Made by a program: the position numbers and the translations under genes. From the IMG/VR virus record IMGVR_UViG_3300007609_001205, positions 1 to 40,833 of that record: a stretch of DNA of 40,833 nt; one strand, written 5' to 3'. This document shows, piece by piece, positions 6,801 through 15,965 of this stretch. The DNA is from a virus. The notes below the pieces were generated by a model. That model did no database searches. It had not been told where the DNA came from and saw nothing but the letters and a program-made list of their open reading frames with translations. The number at the start of each line of letters is the position of its first letter. Position 1 is the first letter of the stretch.

Positions 6801-8855
6801 TTATTCACTGGATTCATCACCGTGGTTTTTTGGGTCTAATTCTGGGTGTTTATGTAATACATATCCCATATAACTACCCCACTTTTCTTTTATATCTTCA
6901 TGTGTCAATTTATATGAAGAACCATCACTACCCCTTAACTTGAATGGCCCGGGACCCATTTCAGCCCTGCCTTCATCCACCCACTTCTGACACATCTTCA
7001 ATATTTCATACCTTCTCTCAGGTTCTCTTATATTTGTTTTACAAACACCCATCCAATCCATAGATTTGTTTATATCTATATTGTAGCCATTATCAAGCAA
7101 ATACTGCACAATATCCATTCTTTCCCATTGGAGAGCAATTCTCATAAGTTTACCATCAGACCTACCCTCAACTGCACCGGCATCCACTAAAAGTTTAACC
7201 ATGTCAATGTTCCCCATCTTTATTGCACATCTTATAGGCATACCACCACCCAAATCTGGGTCCATACCATTTTCGACACAGAATTTAACGGCTTCCATAT
7301 CGTCCAACACTGCACGGAAGGCATGTCTCGTTAATACCGCGCCATTATCAATTAACAATTTTAGTACGGGGAAAGAACGAGATTTATTTATACAAGAGTC
7401 AAAGCCGGTTTTAAGTGTGGCCACTGCACCATTATCAAGAAGATATTTAACCTTCTCAACATCATCTTCATCAATAGCATTTTCAAGTGGTTGACCATTT
7501 TGCGCATTTATATCACCACCATCTTCCTCGTGATATTGTTTTAGTTCATCAAGGGTTATATTAGACTTAACTATATTTCTGTTTGCACTTACCCTTCTTT
7601 TCTTTGCATCAATTTCTTCAGGTGTCATTGGTTCTAATAATTCCCAAAGACACCCTGGATCCGGCAAATCGTGATCCACTTCAAACCTAGAAAGAATGCT
7701 TCTCAAATTATTTTCTGATATGAAATGGTCTCGCTTATCATGTGTAGTTTCAACACTTTTATTTGGTCCGATTGTTGTTCCTATGAAACTAAGATCATCG
7801 GAAGAATCTAAATTGAAATTTACGATGACATACTGTTTATTATAAACAGTTTCACCACCAGCCCATTGATTCCAATAATGGAGGCTATTTTTTATACACC
7901 AAGATGTTGAACCACACAATTCTTGTGTTGCGGCAAATGATTTGAGTTCAAATATAATAACTTCATTCTCATCAAATAACAATTCTGCAGCGTGATCTGC
8001 ACCAAATCGCTTAGTTCTATATATCGCCTCTATAAATTTACTATATCCAGCATTTCCCTCTGCCTTGATGAAGTTCTTCGCACCCTTGACCATTGCCTCT
8101 AAATTTGGATATGCAGATATTTTACTATAAAATCTCTTCTGTATGGCTTTTCTCCTCCCCTTATTCATTACACCATCGACCATACCCAAGTTATCAAACT
8201 CGACTGCAATTTTAGCTAACTCACCTTTTATATATGGACCAGCTTTATCATACTCAGCCTTCATCGAAGACGGGAATTCATTTATGAATTTCTTAGACTT
8301 TCTATACATTTCAATATTCTCAAGGTCATCTTCAAGTTGTTCAAAATTTGGTTTCTCAGAATCCTGATCAATGTAATTGGTTATATTTCTACTTAACCTC
8401 TGTAAAAGGTCTGCATTCTTCTGTAAACGATCAAACATATATTTCAAGTCTTCATCACCAACTTTTTCAACAAGTTTGAAATACAAAAACATATAAACAT
8501 ATCCCTGCTTTTTACCCACTAACTTCTTTACATCCTCAATAGCCCCTGCTCGTTCTGCCTTTTCAAGTTCATCTTTTGTAATCTCAACCTTCTCTCTCTT
8601 ATCTAGCTCATTTGGATCTGTGTTTAAAATTTCCTTTGCCTTGTTTATCAAATCCGTTGGTAAATCCTTCTGTGCTATCGGATAACCATCAGAATCGTGT
8701 AACATAAGACCATCTTCGCTTGTTTTAAACTTTGAGTCTAGCCTAGTAACCACTTTATTTACTTGATACAGTTCTCTTGCCAATTTTTTAGCTTGTGCTA
8801 CATTCTCATTTAATAGCTTGTCATCTCTGAACGACCAATACTTAGAAAATCTCAT
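6801..8855 (-). CDS. Large ankyrin-repeat protein with capsid-targeting-like leader
   Basis: 684 residues. Residues 1-17 (MRFSKYWSFRDDKLLNE) fit the leader shared by at least nine other proteins here and end in L-N-E. A helical region follows. At about 308-370 there is a domain with ELCGSTSWCIKNSLHYWNQW and a beta-rich continuation, the G-x-WCI type of module seen in large phage proteins. Residues about 437-608 carry four to five ankyrin repeats (for example VEKVKYLLDNGA, MDIVQYLLDNGY). Ankyrin repeats bind proteins and are rare in phage virion genes. The start overlaps the stop of the upstream gene by 4 nt (ATGA), so it is the last cistron of a three-gene set. I infer a packaged protein that meets a host target; no enzymatic motif is visible. 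Confidence 0.82.
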   Translation of the reverse strand: MRFSKYWSFRDDKLLNENVAQAKKLARELYQVNKVVTRLDSKFKTSEDGLMLHDSDGYPIAQKDLPTDLINKAKEILNTDPNELDKREKVEITKDELEKAERAGAIEDVKKLVGKKQGYVYMFLYFKLVEKVGDEDLKYMFDRLQKNADLLQRLSRNITNYIDQDSEKPNFEQLEDDLENIEMYRKSKKFINEFPSSMKAEYDKAGPYIKGELAKIAVEFDNLGMVDGVMNKGRRKAIQKRFYSKISAYPNLEAMVKGAKNFIKAEGNAGYSKFIEAIYRTKRFGADHAAELLFDENEVIIFELKSFAATQELCGSTSWCIKNSLHYWNQWAGGETVYNKQYVIVNFNLDSSDDLSFIGTTIGPNKSVETTHDKRDHFISENNLRSILSRFEVDHDLPDPGCLWELLEPMTPEEIDAKKRRVSANRNIVKSNITLDELKQYHEEDGGDINAQNGQPLENAIDEDDVEKVKYLLDNGAVATLKTGFDSCINKSRSFPVLKLLIDNGAVLTRHAFRAVLDDMEAVKFCVENGMDPDLGGGMPIRCAIKMGNIDMVKLLVDAGAVEGRSDGKLMRIALQWERMDIVQYLLDNGYNIDINKSMDWMGVCKTNIREPERRYEILKMCQKWVDEGRAEMGPGPFKLRGSDGSSYKLTHEDIKEKWGSYMGYVLHKHPELDPKNHGDESSE

Positions 8856-10531
8856 TTTTTACTTCTCATTATTTTTTCAACTGCCTTTTCGAATATTATC
8901 TTAGACATAACACTCTCATTATTTGGAAGATATTTCTTCAGTTTCTCAATTTCAGCATAATTCTTATCATCCAATAATTGATTCAACACATCATTCAATT
9001 CCGCTTGACTCATTTGAGCATATCCACGTTTTTGGTTACGCATTTTATCAAGTTCATCACCACTATCATCATCGCCCGCAACTTCTACATCATCACCACT
9101 TATTTGATCATCCACTTCACCTCTTTCATAATCTGATATCTGTTGCAAAATCCCTGAAATGGTATTTTCTACCCATAATTTTGCCTTTGATGTCTTTTCA
9201 AATATACCCAACATCAATTCTAAGAATTGGTCTGTTGGTAATTGAACCATCTCACCAAAAACATATGTTCTAGCAGATTCCAATTTATCAGAGCCATCAC
9301 ATGAATTTATAAAATCTCTCAGTTCCGCTGCAATATATGGACCATATCGAGAACCCTCTGCTTCATCATATCCTGAAAATGTTGCTTTTTTAACAGCATC
9401 TCTTGTTGTGTCATCATATGACATAAGACCATTCGAAACTATCATAAGATATACTCCCTTAACAGCTTCATGGATAAGCATAGGCAAATCAACACCTCTA
9501 ACGGTAATAAGTCCGTGACCATCATTGGTCTCAACTTCCTCACCATCAACATCCCCACTTTCCTCGATATCGTTTAATAACTTTTCAAGGTCATCGGAGG
9601 CAAACATACCATTCTCGCCTTGACTTTCTTCTTCATCATTAACATCACCATCACCATCCTCACTAGAATCACTTTCCCAACTCACTTTACACGCCCCCGC
9701 CATATCTTGATACCTCTTCGCGAATTTTTCAGCAGCACTGTCAAGTGGGTCCAACCAACTCATTTTAATATGTATTTTTGATATTTCATCATATAATCTA
9801 TGAACTTCCGTTCCATCATCCTCACCCAATAACTCAACCAAACCAGCCTTGATAATATCACTATGTAATATATTCTTGGTATTAATTCCTTCACCATGGA
9901 CAACCATATCCATTAATTTCTTCTTATCAATGTCCCTCTTTAATTTTTCGGAATTAAGAAAAGCCATTGCATCCTCACGGGTATCAAATGGTACATCTTT
10001 TTCATCAAAATCGTCATCTTTATCAATTTCATCAGAATCGTCATCTTTGGTAATTTCATCGGCTTGGTCATCTTTGGACTTTGGGTCTTCAGGGATATCT
10101 TTAAGTTGAGGAAAATCTTCAGCAACCTCTCCGATTCTCGTCATTTTAATATCAAATCCAATATCATCCAAAATCTTCCCAAATTCTTCCCTAACTGCTT
10201 CCTCTGCCAGTTCAGAAAATTTTTCCTTTACGGTATTTTCGTCATAATTTTTTAAAATAGAAGCAACACCATTCATTTTATTCTTAAATTCAAGAGAAAG
10301 CCTCATAACTTGTGGTCCTGGTATTCTAGTACCAGGTGGGGGAACTTGCATTCCCTGAGGTGGTTGAAACCCAGGTGGGGGAGGTGGCAATGGCGGACCC
10401 GTAGGCTCATCCTTACGAACACCCAAATCTCTTTGTGCTTTTTGGTCGGTCTTATCCATCCAATCATCAGGGAGACCTTTATTACCTTTAAGTTCTGCTT
10501 CTTCTTTTATAAATTGTAAATAATTTTTCAT
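8852..10531 (-). CDS. Pro-rich, acidic protein with capsid-targeting-like leader
   Basis: 559 residues. The N terminus MKNYLQFIKEE closely resembles the T4 internal-protein leader MKTYQEFIAE and contains the gp21-type cleavage pattern I-K-E at residue 10. Residues 45-74 are proline-rich (PPLPPPPPGFQPP). Residues about 145-185 and 290-335 are strongly acidic and probably disordered. The rest is helical with no recognised domain. Both ends overlap neighbours by 4 nt (ATGA), linking it to the 87-residue gene upstream and the ankyrin gene downstream. Leader, composition and operon suggest a virion-internal or scaffold-associated protein. Confidence 0.8.
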   Translation of the reverse strand: MKNYLQFIKEEAELKGNKGLPDDWMDKTDQKAQRDLGVRKDEPTGPPLPPPPPGFQPPQGMQVPPPGTRIPGPQVMRLSLEFKNKMNGVASILKNYDENTVKEKFSELAEEAVREEFGKILDDIGFDIKMTRIGEVAEDFPQLKDIPEDPKSKDDQADEITKDDDSDEIDKDDDFDEKDVPFDTREDAMAFLNSEKLKRDIDKKKLMDMVVHGEGINTKNILHSDIIKAGLVELLGEDDGTEVHRLYDEISKIHIKMSWLDPLDSAAEKFAKRYQDMAGACKVSWESDSSEDGDGDVNDEEESQGENGMFASDDLEKLLNDIEESGDVDGEEVETNDGHGLITVRGVDLPMLIHEAVKGVYLMIVSNGLMSYDDTTRDAVKKATFSGYDEAEGSRYGPYIAAELRDFINSCDGSDKLESARTYVFGEMVQLPTDQFLELMLGIFEKTSKAKLWVENTISGILQQISDYERGEVDDQISGDDVEVAGDDDSGDELDKMRNQKRGYAQMSQAELNDVLNQLLDDKNYAEIEKLKKYLPNNESVMSKIIFEKAVEKIMRSKK

Positions 10532-10791
10532 TCTGCATCTGGGAAATATTTTTCAAGATCAACTCCTTGCTCACTTGCAACCTTTATGAATTTATCGATA
10601 ACATCTTCTTCGGTTGCCTTTGCAAGTGGGTCTGGCAAATTCTTTTCACCTGGGTTCTTCGTAGGAAAGGGTGATGGTCTTTTTGGTCGGGTCTTAGGTT
10701 TTGTCTCAGTTTTATCGGGTTTAACCACTGGTTTTTCCTCTGCAACTGCTGCACTTTCCTGAAATTTCGTAAATTTTTTAATATATGCCAT
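10528..10791 (-). CDS. Small Lys/Pro-rich protein with capsid-targeting-like leader
   Basis: 87 residues. MAYIKKFTKFQES at the N terminus fits the shared leader, with F-Q-E at residues 10-12. The middle is rich in Lys and Pro (KPRPKRPSPFPTKNPG type), fitting a basic, extended, DNA-contacting peptide. The C terminus forms a short helix (DVIDKFIKVASEQGVDLEKY). It is the first gene of the overlapping set running down to 6801. Its leader contains TTAATATATA at 10811-10820, 19 nt before the start. Small basic proteins with this leader in T4 (the internal proteins) are packaged with the DNA and injected; the same is inferred here. Confidence 0.75.
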   Translation of the reverse strand: MAYIKKFTKFQESAAVAEEKPVVKPDKTETKPKTRPKRPSPFPTKNPGEKNLPDPLAKATEEDVIDKFIKVASEQGVDLEKYFPDAE

Positions 10792-10810
10792 AATAAGGAA
10801 CTATTTTATT

Positions 10811-10861
10811 TATATATTAAGAACCAAAACTCTTAATTATACATCTACCATTTAATATATA
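10811..10861. promoter_or_regulatory. Divergent pair of TTTAATATATA elements
   Basis: The gap between divergent genes holds TTAATATATA on the minus strand (10811-10820, facing the gene starting at 10791) and TTTAATATATA on the plus strand (10851-10861, facing the gene starting at 10886). The plus side has a second ACATATATAG 8 nt before its ATG. Both genes carry the capsid-targeting-like leader, so co-regulation by a late-type promoter is plausible. This is a motif match only. Confidence 0.45.
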
Positions 10862-10885
10862 AGGTGAAAAACATATATAGACCAA

Positions 10886-11407
10886 ATGAAAAAATTCACA
10901 ATAATTGAAGAAAAAGTTGCATCAAAGTGCAATGAAAATATGATGGAACAACCCATTCCGGAATTTGATGAAGGAGAAGGCAACCTTACACAAACTGAAA
11001 CAGATGAATCAAGTGAGGAAGTATCAGAATCCAACCCCGTTAAATTCATATCAAAACTATTCGAATCAAGAGAAATGGCACATATGTTTCATTTAAAGGC
11101 ACAAGGAGATGGCTCACATGCAAGTCATTTGGCACTTGAAGGATATTATGAAGAAATAATTAACACAATAGATGACCTAGTTGAAGTTTACCAAGGTCAA
11201 TATGATATAATTGAAGGATATGATATAATAGATAAAGAAAATGAAAATTCAACTGAGCCGGTACAATATTTCATAGATGTTGCAGAATTCGTAAAGAGGA
11301 CAAGATATTCTGCAATACTTGAAGAAGATGCACATATACAGGCAATAATTGATGATGTTCTTATAAACCTTTATAAACTAGTGTATAAGTTAAGATTCCT
11401 TAAGTGA
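10886..11407 (+). CDS. DUF5856-like helical-bundle protein with leader motif
   Basis: 173 residues. The leader MKKFTIIEEK has the [I]-x-E pattern. An acidic disordered stretch runs from about 20 to 50. From about residue 52, the segment FISKLFESREMAHMFHLKAQGDGSHASHLALEGYYEEIINTIDDLVEVYQ-type layout, with HxxH-like spacing and the LALEGYY turn, matches the DUF5856 family found in many T4-like and other large phages. Its fold looks like a ferritin/Dps-type four-helix bundle. Binding of DNA or metal inside the head would be consistent with that fold but is not shown. The gene converges on, and overlaps by 18 nt, the microprotein gene at 11390-11581. Confidence 0.78.
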   Translation: MKKFTIIEEKVASKCNENMMEQPIPEFDEGEGNLTQTETDESSEEVSESNPVKFISKLFESREMAHMFHLKAQGDGSHASHLALEGYYEEIINTIDDLVEVYQGQYDIIEGYDIIDKENENSTEPVQYFIDVAEFVKRTRYSAILEEDAHIQAIIDDVLINLYKLVYKLRFLK

Positions 11408-11581
11408 TTTAATCATATTCCTAAGTCTATTTTCAAATGACTCAGGTTTATATTGTGAAAACATAGATACAAAATCTGTAACACCACTAACATCCCAATT
11501 TGATATATCAACATTTATAGTTGCACCATCCTTCGATACTGGATACCCATATAACTTATCAGTGTTGGTCTTCGATTCCAT
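11390..11581 (-). CDS. 63-residue protein with a single DUF285/BspA repeat
   Basis: A short protein whose middle, DISNWDVSGVTDFVSMF at about residues 26-42, is one clear copy of the DUF285 (BspA-like) repeat that occurs about eleven times in the protein at 20989-22503. The C terminus is a basic helix (FENRLRNMIKSLKES). It overlaps the end of the plus-strand gene by 18 nt and the upstream 66-residue gene by 23 nt. It may be a free-standing repeat derived from the large protein, or a remnant of a former longer repeat gene. Confidence 0.5.
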   Translation of the reverse strand: MESKTNTDKLYGYPVSKDGATINVDISNWDVSGVTDFVSMFSQYKPESFENRLRNMIKSLKES

Positions 11582-11759
11582 TTATGATATTCTTCAATTT
11601 TTCGACAAATGTCAGTGGCGAACCAAAGTCAGTAGTTTTATAATACCGGGACTTTATATTATATAAAGCCCAATCCGCCTCTACTACGTCATTATTCATC
11701 ATAATATATGGTGTCCAAGTATAACCTTTATCAACACTATCTTTATTGGCTTTATTCAT
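11559..11759 (-). CDS. Unknown 66-residue protein
   Basis: The start is taken at the ATG at 11759 (MNKANKDSVDKGYTWT); a longer frame to 11804 would add a hydrophobic N terminus encoded by the AT-rich leader and is less likely. No domain recognised. The C terminus (TFVEKLKNIINGIEDQH) has the same helix pattern as the end of the downstream neighbour (FENRLRNMIKSL), so the two small genes may be distant tandem copies. Confidence 0.5.
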   Translation of the reverse strand: MNKANKDSVDKGYTWTPYIMMNNDVVEADWALYNIKSRYYKTTDFGSPLTFVEKLKNIINGIEDQH

Positions 11760-11813
11760 AATAATATTATACAAATATAAGTAAAAGTTTACACATAAAC
11801 CCAAAACTGAATA

Positions 11814-12122
11814 TCAAAACAATTCTTTTCTACCATCTTCTCGATAATCATCAATGTTCGAAACAATTTTTGAAATTCTTTCCTGTGATTCGATAAATGT
11901 TTTATTCAATAATTGGAGTTCGGTCATGATTTCATCAATTTGATCCACTTTTTTATTTGATTGGCTTTTGAATTGAGAGATCTCATTTAAAAGGAGATCT
12001 ATGAGGTCCACTTTATTGTTCAATGTATCAGACACCTCTGCCATATCTGTTGAAATTTCATCCAATCTCTCATTTGATATTTCACCAACATTGGATTTTT
12101 CATCGAAACGTTTTATATGCAT
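11814..12122 (-). CDS. Small coiled-coil protein with leader motif
   Basis: 102 residues from the ATG at 12122; the longer frame from 12194 reads through the promoter region and the opposite gene. The N terminus MHIKRFDEKS fits the shared leader with F-D-E at residues 6-8. Nearly all the rest is a predicted coiled coil with heptad-spaced Leu, Ile and Val (LIDLLLNEISQFKSQSNKKV, then QIDEIMTELQLLNKTFI). Such a protein could form an elongated oligomer inside the virion. It is divergent from the gene starting at 12154, with only 31 nt between the starts. Confidence 0.68.
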   Translation of the reverse strand: MHIKRFDEKSNVGEISNERLDEISTDMAEVSDTLNNKVDLIDLLLNEISQFKSQSNKKVDQIDEIMTELQLLNKTFIESQERISKIVSNIDDYREDGRKELF

Positions 12123-12137
12123 TATAAGATTTTCCTT

Positions 12138-12148
12138 TTTAATATATA
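12138..12148 (+). promoter_or_regulatory. TTTAATATATA element between divergent genes
   Basis: An exact TTTAATATATA ends 5 nt before the ATG at 12154. The surrounding ATTAATATATATTAAA is nearly palindromic, so it could serve both divergent genes. The very short spacing would give a nearly leaderless transcript if it acts as a -10 element. Confidence 0.4.
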
Positions 12149-12153
12149 TTAAT

Positions 12154-12837
12154 ATGAGAAAGCCTAAACTAATCCTTGAATTTTCTGAATTCAACTTACA
12201 ACGTATGAACCCCGATACAGTTCAACCAGCAACTTGGGTACAGAATCCGGAATTGTCAATAGATGCACATGATCGACATTTAGACCAAATAAGAACGGCA
12301 CTTTCAAGGATTGGCGATATACACAAATCAATGGCGGGGTCAGCAGCATATAGATCACTCAAATCACAATTATCTTTGGATGACCAAGATGTTAAAAGCC
12401 TTAAAATAATCAGAATTGTGAAAAATTCAAATTATACATATGATGCTTATATAAGTTTCACTATCAGTGAAAGTGAATATTGGGGCGTGGTGAAGGATAT
12501 ACTATCTGCACCAAAAGTTATTTCCGAAGTATTCCAAGAAGAAACACTTATACTAACTGAAATATGGGTAAAAAGATTAAAGGGGTTTCTTATAAAGTCA
12601 GTACAGAATTTCCTTAAACCACAGACCGGATTCTTCAAGCAAATAAAAGATGAGGTTATCTGTTATTCATCAACTAATGGTAAAATGATGAAATTGAAAG
12701 AAGGTGTTGAAATTGAAGTTCTCAAATCATATAATGATGTAATACATATAAATTATGATGGAGAACAGTATAAACTGAAAGGCGACAACCACGTTTATTT
12801 CAAGTGGTGGTTTGAACCAATTGAAGACAAAGACTAA
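12154..12837 (+). CDS. Unknown protein with leader motif
   Basis: 227 residues from the ATG at 12154. The frame is open back to 12001, but that stretch is antisense to the coiled-coil gene and reads through the promoter. The N terminus MRKPKLILEFSEFNLQRMNP fits the shared leader, with both I-L-E (7-9) and F-S-E (10-12) possible sites. The middle (SLKIIRIVKNSNYTYDAYISF) is mixed alpha/beta. The C terminus has a small beta-rich module (KLKEGVEIEVLKSYNDVIHI) resembling an SH3-like fold. No known family recognised. Leader and position suggest a virion-associated protein. Confidence 0.72.
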   Translation: MRKPKLILEFSEFNLQRMNPDTVQPATWVQNPELSIDAHDRHLDQIRTALSRIGDIHKSMAGSAAYRSLKSQLSLDDQDVKSLKIIRIVKNSNYTYDAYISFTISESEYWGVVKDILSAPKVISEVFQEETLILTEIWVKRLKGFLIKSVQNFLKPQTGFFKQIKDEVICYSSTNGKMMKLKEGVEIEVLKSYNDVIHINYDGEQYKLKGDNHVYFKWWFEPIEDKD

Positions 12838-12936
12838 ATCATATGAGTGATTATATCATCAACGATATTATTGGTATATTCGAAAATAAATATTTTGATT
12901 TGTTTGGTATATAAGACATTTTTCATTTTATTTTTC

Positions 12937-14436
12937 TCACATTAAAAACCACCCACTCCCATTACTCGCAAGTGTATAAGATGTTTCATTACCAAGTAGC
13001 AACGATTCATCATATTCTATTTTATTCGATCCACTCATAGTATGTATTAATAATACACTATATGTGCTAGAATCAATTCTTCTGAATTTATACTCACCAC
13101 CACCATCTGTATTTGGATCAGGTAGAACCATTTGTATATTAGAGCTAGTGGCATTTATAAAATATGTCCGGGTAGATGTACTCACAACAGTATTTGTTGA
13201 AGTATTGTTATATGGATAGACACCTACTGGACCAGTTGCCCCTGTTGCACCCATTGGACCAACTGATATTTCTTCCCAATTCCGCCTCTTGTTTAATATT
13301 TTCCATTTAATATTACGCCCAGATACAAATGATATCATATTTATAGATTCACCTGAATGAAGAACAACATCAGTAACATTACCAGTCATATCAACAATAT
13401 CATTAGTTGATTGTATGATAGCCTTGCTCCCAATAATTGAATTAGAACTTTGATATGATATATTAACACACCGACCAATATGATCAGTATTATCACCAAG
13501 GCTTCCGAGATTAATATACATTGTTGCCTTTGTAGTGGAATCTATAATCAAATTCTCATCTCTTTGTCTCAACTTATATGTCGAACTGCCACTTACACTT
13601 GTACTTGGTATAGAAGAATTTTGGCGATTTATACCATATTGCGATATTATATTTGAACCATCATATGTGAGCCAAGTAACCGATTCATATTTTGCAGAAT
13701 TCGTTCGAAGTGGACCATCAATATAAACATGTTGTGGTTTCTTATAGGTAACAATCGGAACACCAACTCCAAATGTTTGATTATCAAAAACAACCTTACC
13801 ATTTACAAAATTTCCAGTACCCGGAGTTTTTATTATGTTCCACTTACCACCTTGTGTCGTTTTATTGAGTTCGAATATGTCATTATATCTAACCGCAAGG
13901 TCGCCAGCATTTCGAACAGATGCAACAAAGTGACTTGTACTCCCATCAAAATTCAATTTCAAAGAACCTTGTGTCAATCCATGAACACTATTACCAGAAT
14001 CATATTTCCAGTTATAAGAAAATCCTGCACCAATTGTACTATCGTTATAGATATTTATAGGACTATTACTATTTGACCCACTTAATTGTAAAATGGATGT
14101 CGGTGATAATGGAGATGTCACACCATATGGTGAAATACCAACATACCCCTTTGATGCATCAATGTAAATATTCGATGCTGTTAAAGAATTAGTACCTGTT
14201 ATTTTAGTAAGATACCCAGTATTACCAACTAATCCGGAAATGCCAGTTTCTTCCAATTCCCATGTTTTGCTTGGAGAGTTCCAAACCCAAGACTCTCTTG
14301 TATCGGTCTGAAAAACCCTAAGTCCATCATATTTATGTTTTATAGAAGTTCTTTGAGATGAGTTTTTTGCAACTATCCTAGTATCGATAGGAGTTGGTCT
14401 GCCCAAGTAAAATCCATCTGTTATATTTATAGCCAT
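12937..14436 (-). CDS. Fibre-like structural protein with collagen-like segment
   Basis: 499 residues, rich in Ser, Thr, Asn and Gly and beta-strand prone, as in phage fibres. The N terminus (MAINITDGFYLGRPTPIDTR) includes a YDGLRVFQTDTRESWVWN stretch typical of structural adaptor domains. The collagen-like run VGPMGATGATGPVGVYPYNN sits near residue 395. The C-terminal domain after it (MVLPDPNTDGGGEYKFRRID) is a compact beta domain typical of trimeric fibre tips. It begins 22 nt after the preceding fibre-like gene ends, so the two form one operon. The leader has TATATAAAAGG. Probably a tail or head fibre subunit; the receptor is unknown. Confidence 0.72.
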   Translation of the reverse strand: MAINITDGFYLGRPTPIDTRIVAKNSSQRTSIKHKYDGLRVFQTDTRESWVWNSPSKTWELEETGISGLVGNTGYLTKITGTNSLTASNIYIDASKGYVGISPYGVTSPLSPTSILQLSGSNSNSPINIYNDSTIGAGFSYNWKYDSGNSVHGLTQGSLKLNFDGSTSHFVASVRNAGDLAVRYNDIFELNKTTQGGKWNIIKTPGTGNFVNGKVVFDNQTFGVGVPIVTYKKPQHVYIDGPLRTNSAKYESVTWLTYDGSNIISQYGINRQNSSIPSTSVSGSSTYKLRQRDENLIIDSTTKATMYINLGSLGDNTDHIGRCVNISYQSSNSIIGSKAIIQSTNDIVDMTGNVTDVVLHSGESINMISFVSGRNIKWKILNKRRNWEEISVGPMGATGATGPVGVYPYNNTSTNTVVSTSTRTYFINATSSNIQMVLPDPNTDGGGEYKFRRIDSSTYSVLLIHTMSGSNKIEYDESLLLGNETSYTLASNGSGWFLM

Positions 14437-14457
14437 CCTTTTATATACTGTTCTTTT

Positions 14458-15906
14458 TTAAAAATTAAATTGATATGTTTGTGTTGGCAACGTCACCTCA
14501 ATTGGAACTGTTGTACTATAAACTTTATATGTAACTCCCGACCAAATACCCAATTCACTTGAAACCCCGGTAACAGTTGAGTGTGTCCATGTTGACGAGG
14601 GTGTTCCAAAATCAAATATCAAGAACCCATTACCATCATATATTTCACTTATATCACCATACGATGACGGATAACAATAATGTAAATATCCTTCTCCTGT
14701 GATAGCAAGTGATTGACTTCCATAAACATCTACCAACTTACTGAATGTTCCACCCGATATAAGAGATGCAACATTTGATGTTGTTGCAGAGAACCCATAA
14801 TAATATGGATACACATATTCCAAAACACTTGAAGCAGTAGAAGACTGTGTTCCATCAGTAGTTATGAAAGAAAACGTGAATTTTCCACTACTACTGTTTT
14901 GAATCTGAACATTGGTTATGGACTGTGTTGCTGAATAATCATTAGTAACAAACCCACCACCTGTTATAGATGGTCCAATAACAGGGGAAATTGGTGGAAT
15001 TGCGCCACCCACCAATAAACTTGATGTTACATCACCACTACGTTTAACTATCTGATAATCATATGGAACTGAATCACTTGTTACGTGATTTCTTTCACGT
15101 ATAGGCGTAGATATACTAATAGAAGAAGCTGGACCCAAATATGGATATAATAACGTTCTCAACATTTCCTCAAATGCAACATTCGAGAAAGTAGTTCCCG
15201 CAGGAATCCCACCAATTCCAACAGGAACAGGTGTTGTTTCTGTAAATGTTGGTGCAGGTATGCCCGAAAATGATGCAGATTTCAACTCAATATACCCCGC
15301 AGATGTCCTAACCAAAAACTTATCCGTTGCATTTGCTTGATTTGAACCCATTGCAGTATATTCATCATAGGAGGGGAAAACCATCCCATTCAATGATATT
15401 CTACCCTTGGTACCCGCTTGAAAATTAAAATCACCACCAAATGGATTGGTGTGTATTATGTTAAGGTCTAATGAAGGGGTTGAACCCGATACTTTACCAA
15501 CCGATATATATGGTGCATATTCATACAGTGTATCATCATCACCACCAAGTATCTGTATTTTGGTCATTTGATTCGGAGCAGAATCTACCTTGGTATTATA
15601 AATAAAAATATCGGCATCGGAAGTTGCCAATGTATTTGATATTATATGACTACCATTCAGTTTCTTTTTACCTAATAATATCTTGTCTTTGATATCATCT
15701 CGGTCAATACCTATATACGAATCTGACCCATTCGATGTGTATCTTATTACTGAATTTTCCCAATTTGAAAAAACTGCATTCCTAACATCCTCAGGAGTTA
15801 TTTGATTGTTCGTATTATTCGGAAGGCCACTTAATACATCAGAAATGTTATTGTAACTTACCGCCTCGGTTGTACTTCCAGTATTTACAGAATATGTTGA
15901 TGGCAT
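14458..15906 (-). CDS. Fibre- or baseplate-associated structural protein
   Basis: 482 residues with fibre-like composition (Ser, Thr, Gly, Asn). The N terminus NTGSTTEAVSYNNISDVLSG and the region QITPEDVRNAVFSNWEN are the type of short adaptor used to attach fibres. From about residue 225 the sequence is entirely beta-strand-like with many Ser/Thr pairs and aromatic turns (LEYVYPYYYGFSATTSN). No enzymatic motif and no signal peptide. The leader has TTTTTTTATATATAAG. It is the first gene of a two-gene operon with the collagen-like fibre. Exact position in the particle unknown. Confidence 0.7.
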   Translation of the reverse strand: MPSTYSVNTGSTTEAVSYNNISDVLSGLPNNTNNQITPEDVRNAVFSNWENSVIRYTSNGSDSYIGIDRDDIKDKILLGKKKLNGSHIISNTLATSDADIFIYNTKVDSAPNQMTKIQILGGDDDTLYEYAPYISVGKVSGSTPSLDLNIIHTNPFGGDFNFQAGTKGRISLNGMVFPSYDEYTAMGSNQANATDKFLVRTSAGYIELKSASFSGIPAPTFTETTPVPVGIGGIPAGTTFSNVAFEEMLRTLLYPYLGPASSISISTPIRERNHVTSDSVPYDYQIVKRSGDVTSSLLVGGAIPPISPVIGPSITGGGFVTNDYSATQSITNVQIQNSSSGKFTFSFITTDGTQSSTASSVLEYVYPYYYGFSATTSNVASLISGGTFSKLVDVYGSQSLAITGEGYLHYCYPSSYGDISEIYDGNGFLIFDFGTPSSTWTHSTVTGVSSELGIWSGVTYKVYSTTVPIEVTLPTQTYQFNF

Positions 15907-15965
15907 TCTTAAAATGTGATTTTCTTATATATAAAAAAATCAATACCATTTAGTCTAAGAAATAC

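Noticed and set aside
12843-12914. A 23-codon plus-strand ORF (MSDYIINDIIGIFENKYFDL...) between the convergent genes ending at 12837 and 12937
   Set aside because: Too short, with no start signal, no recognised motif and no neighbour coupling; AT-rich DNA gives such ORFs often.
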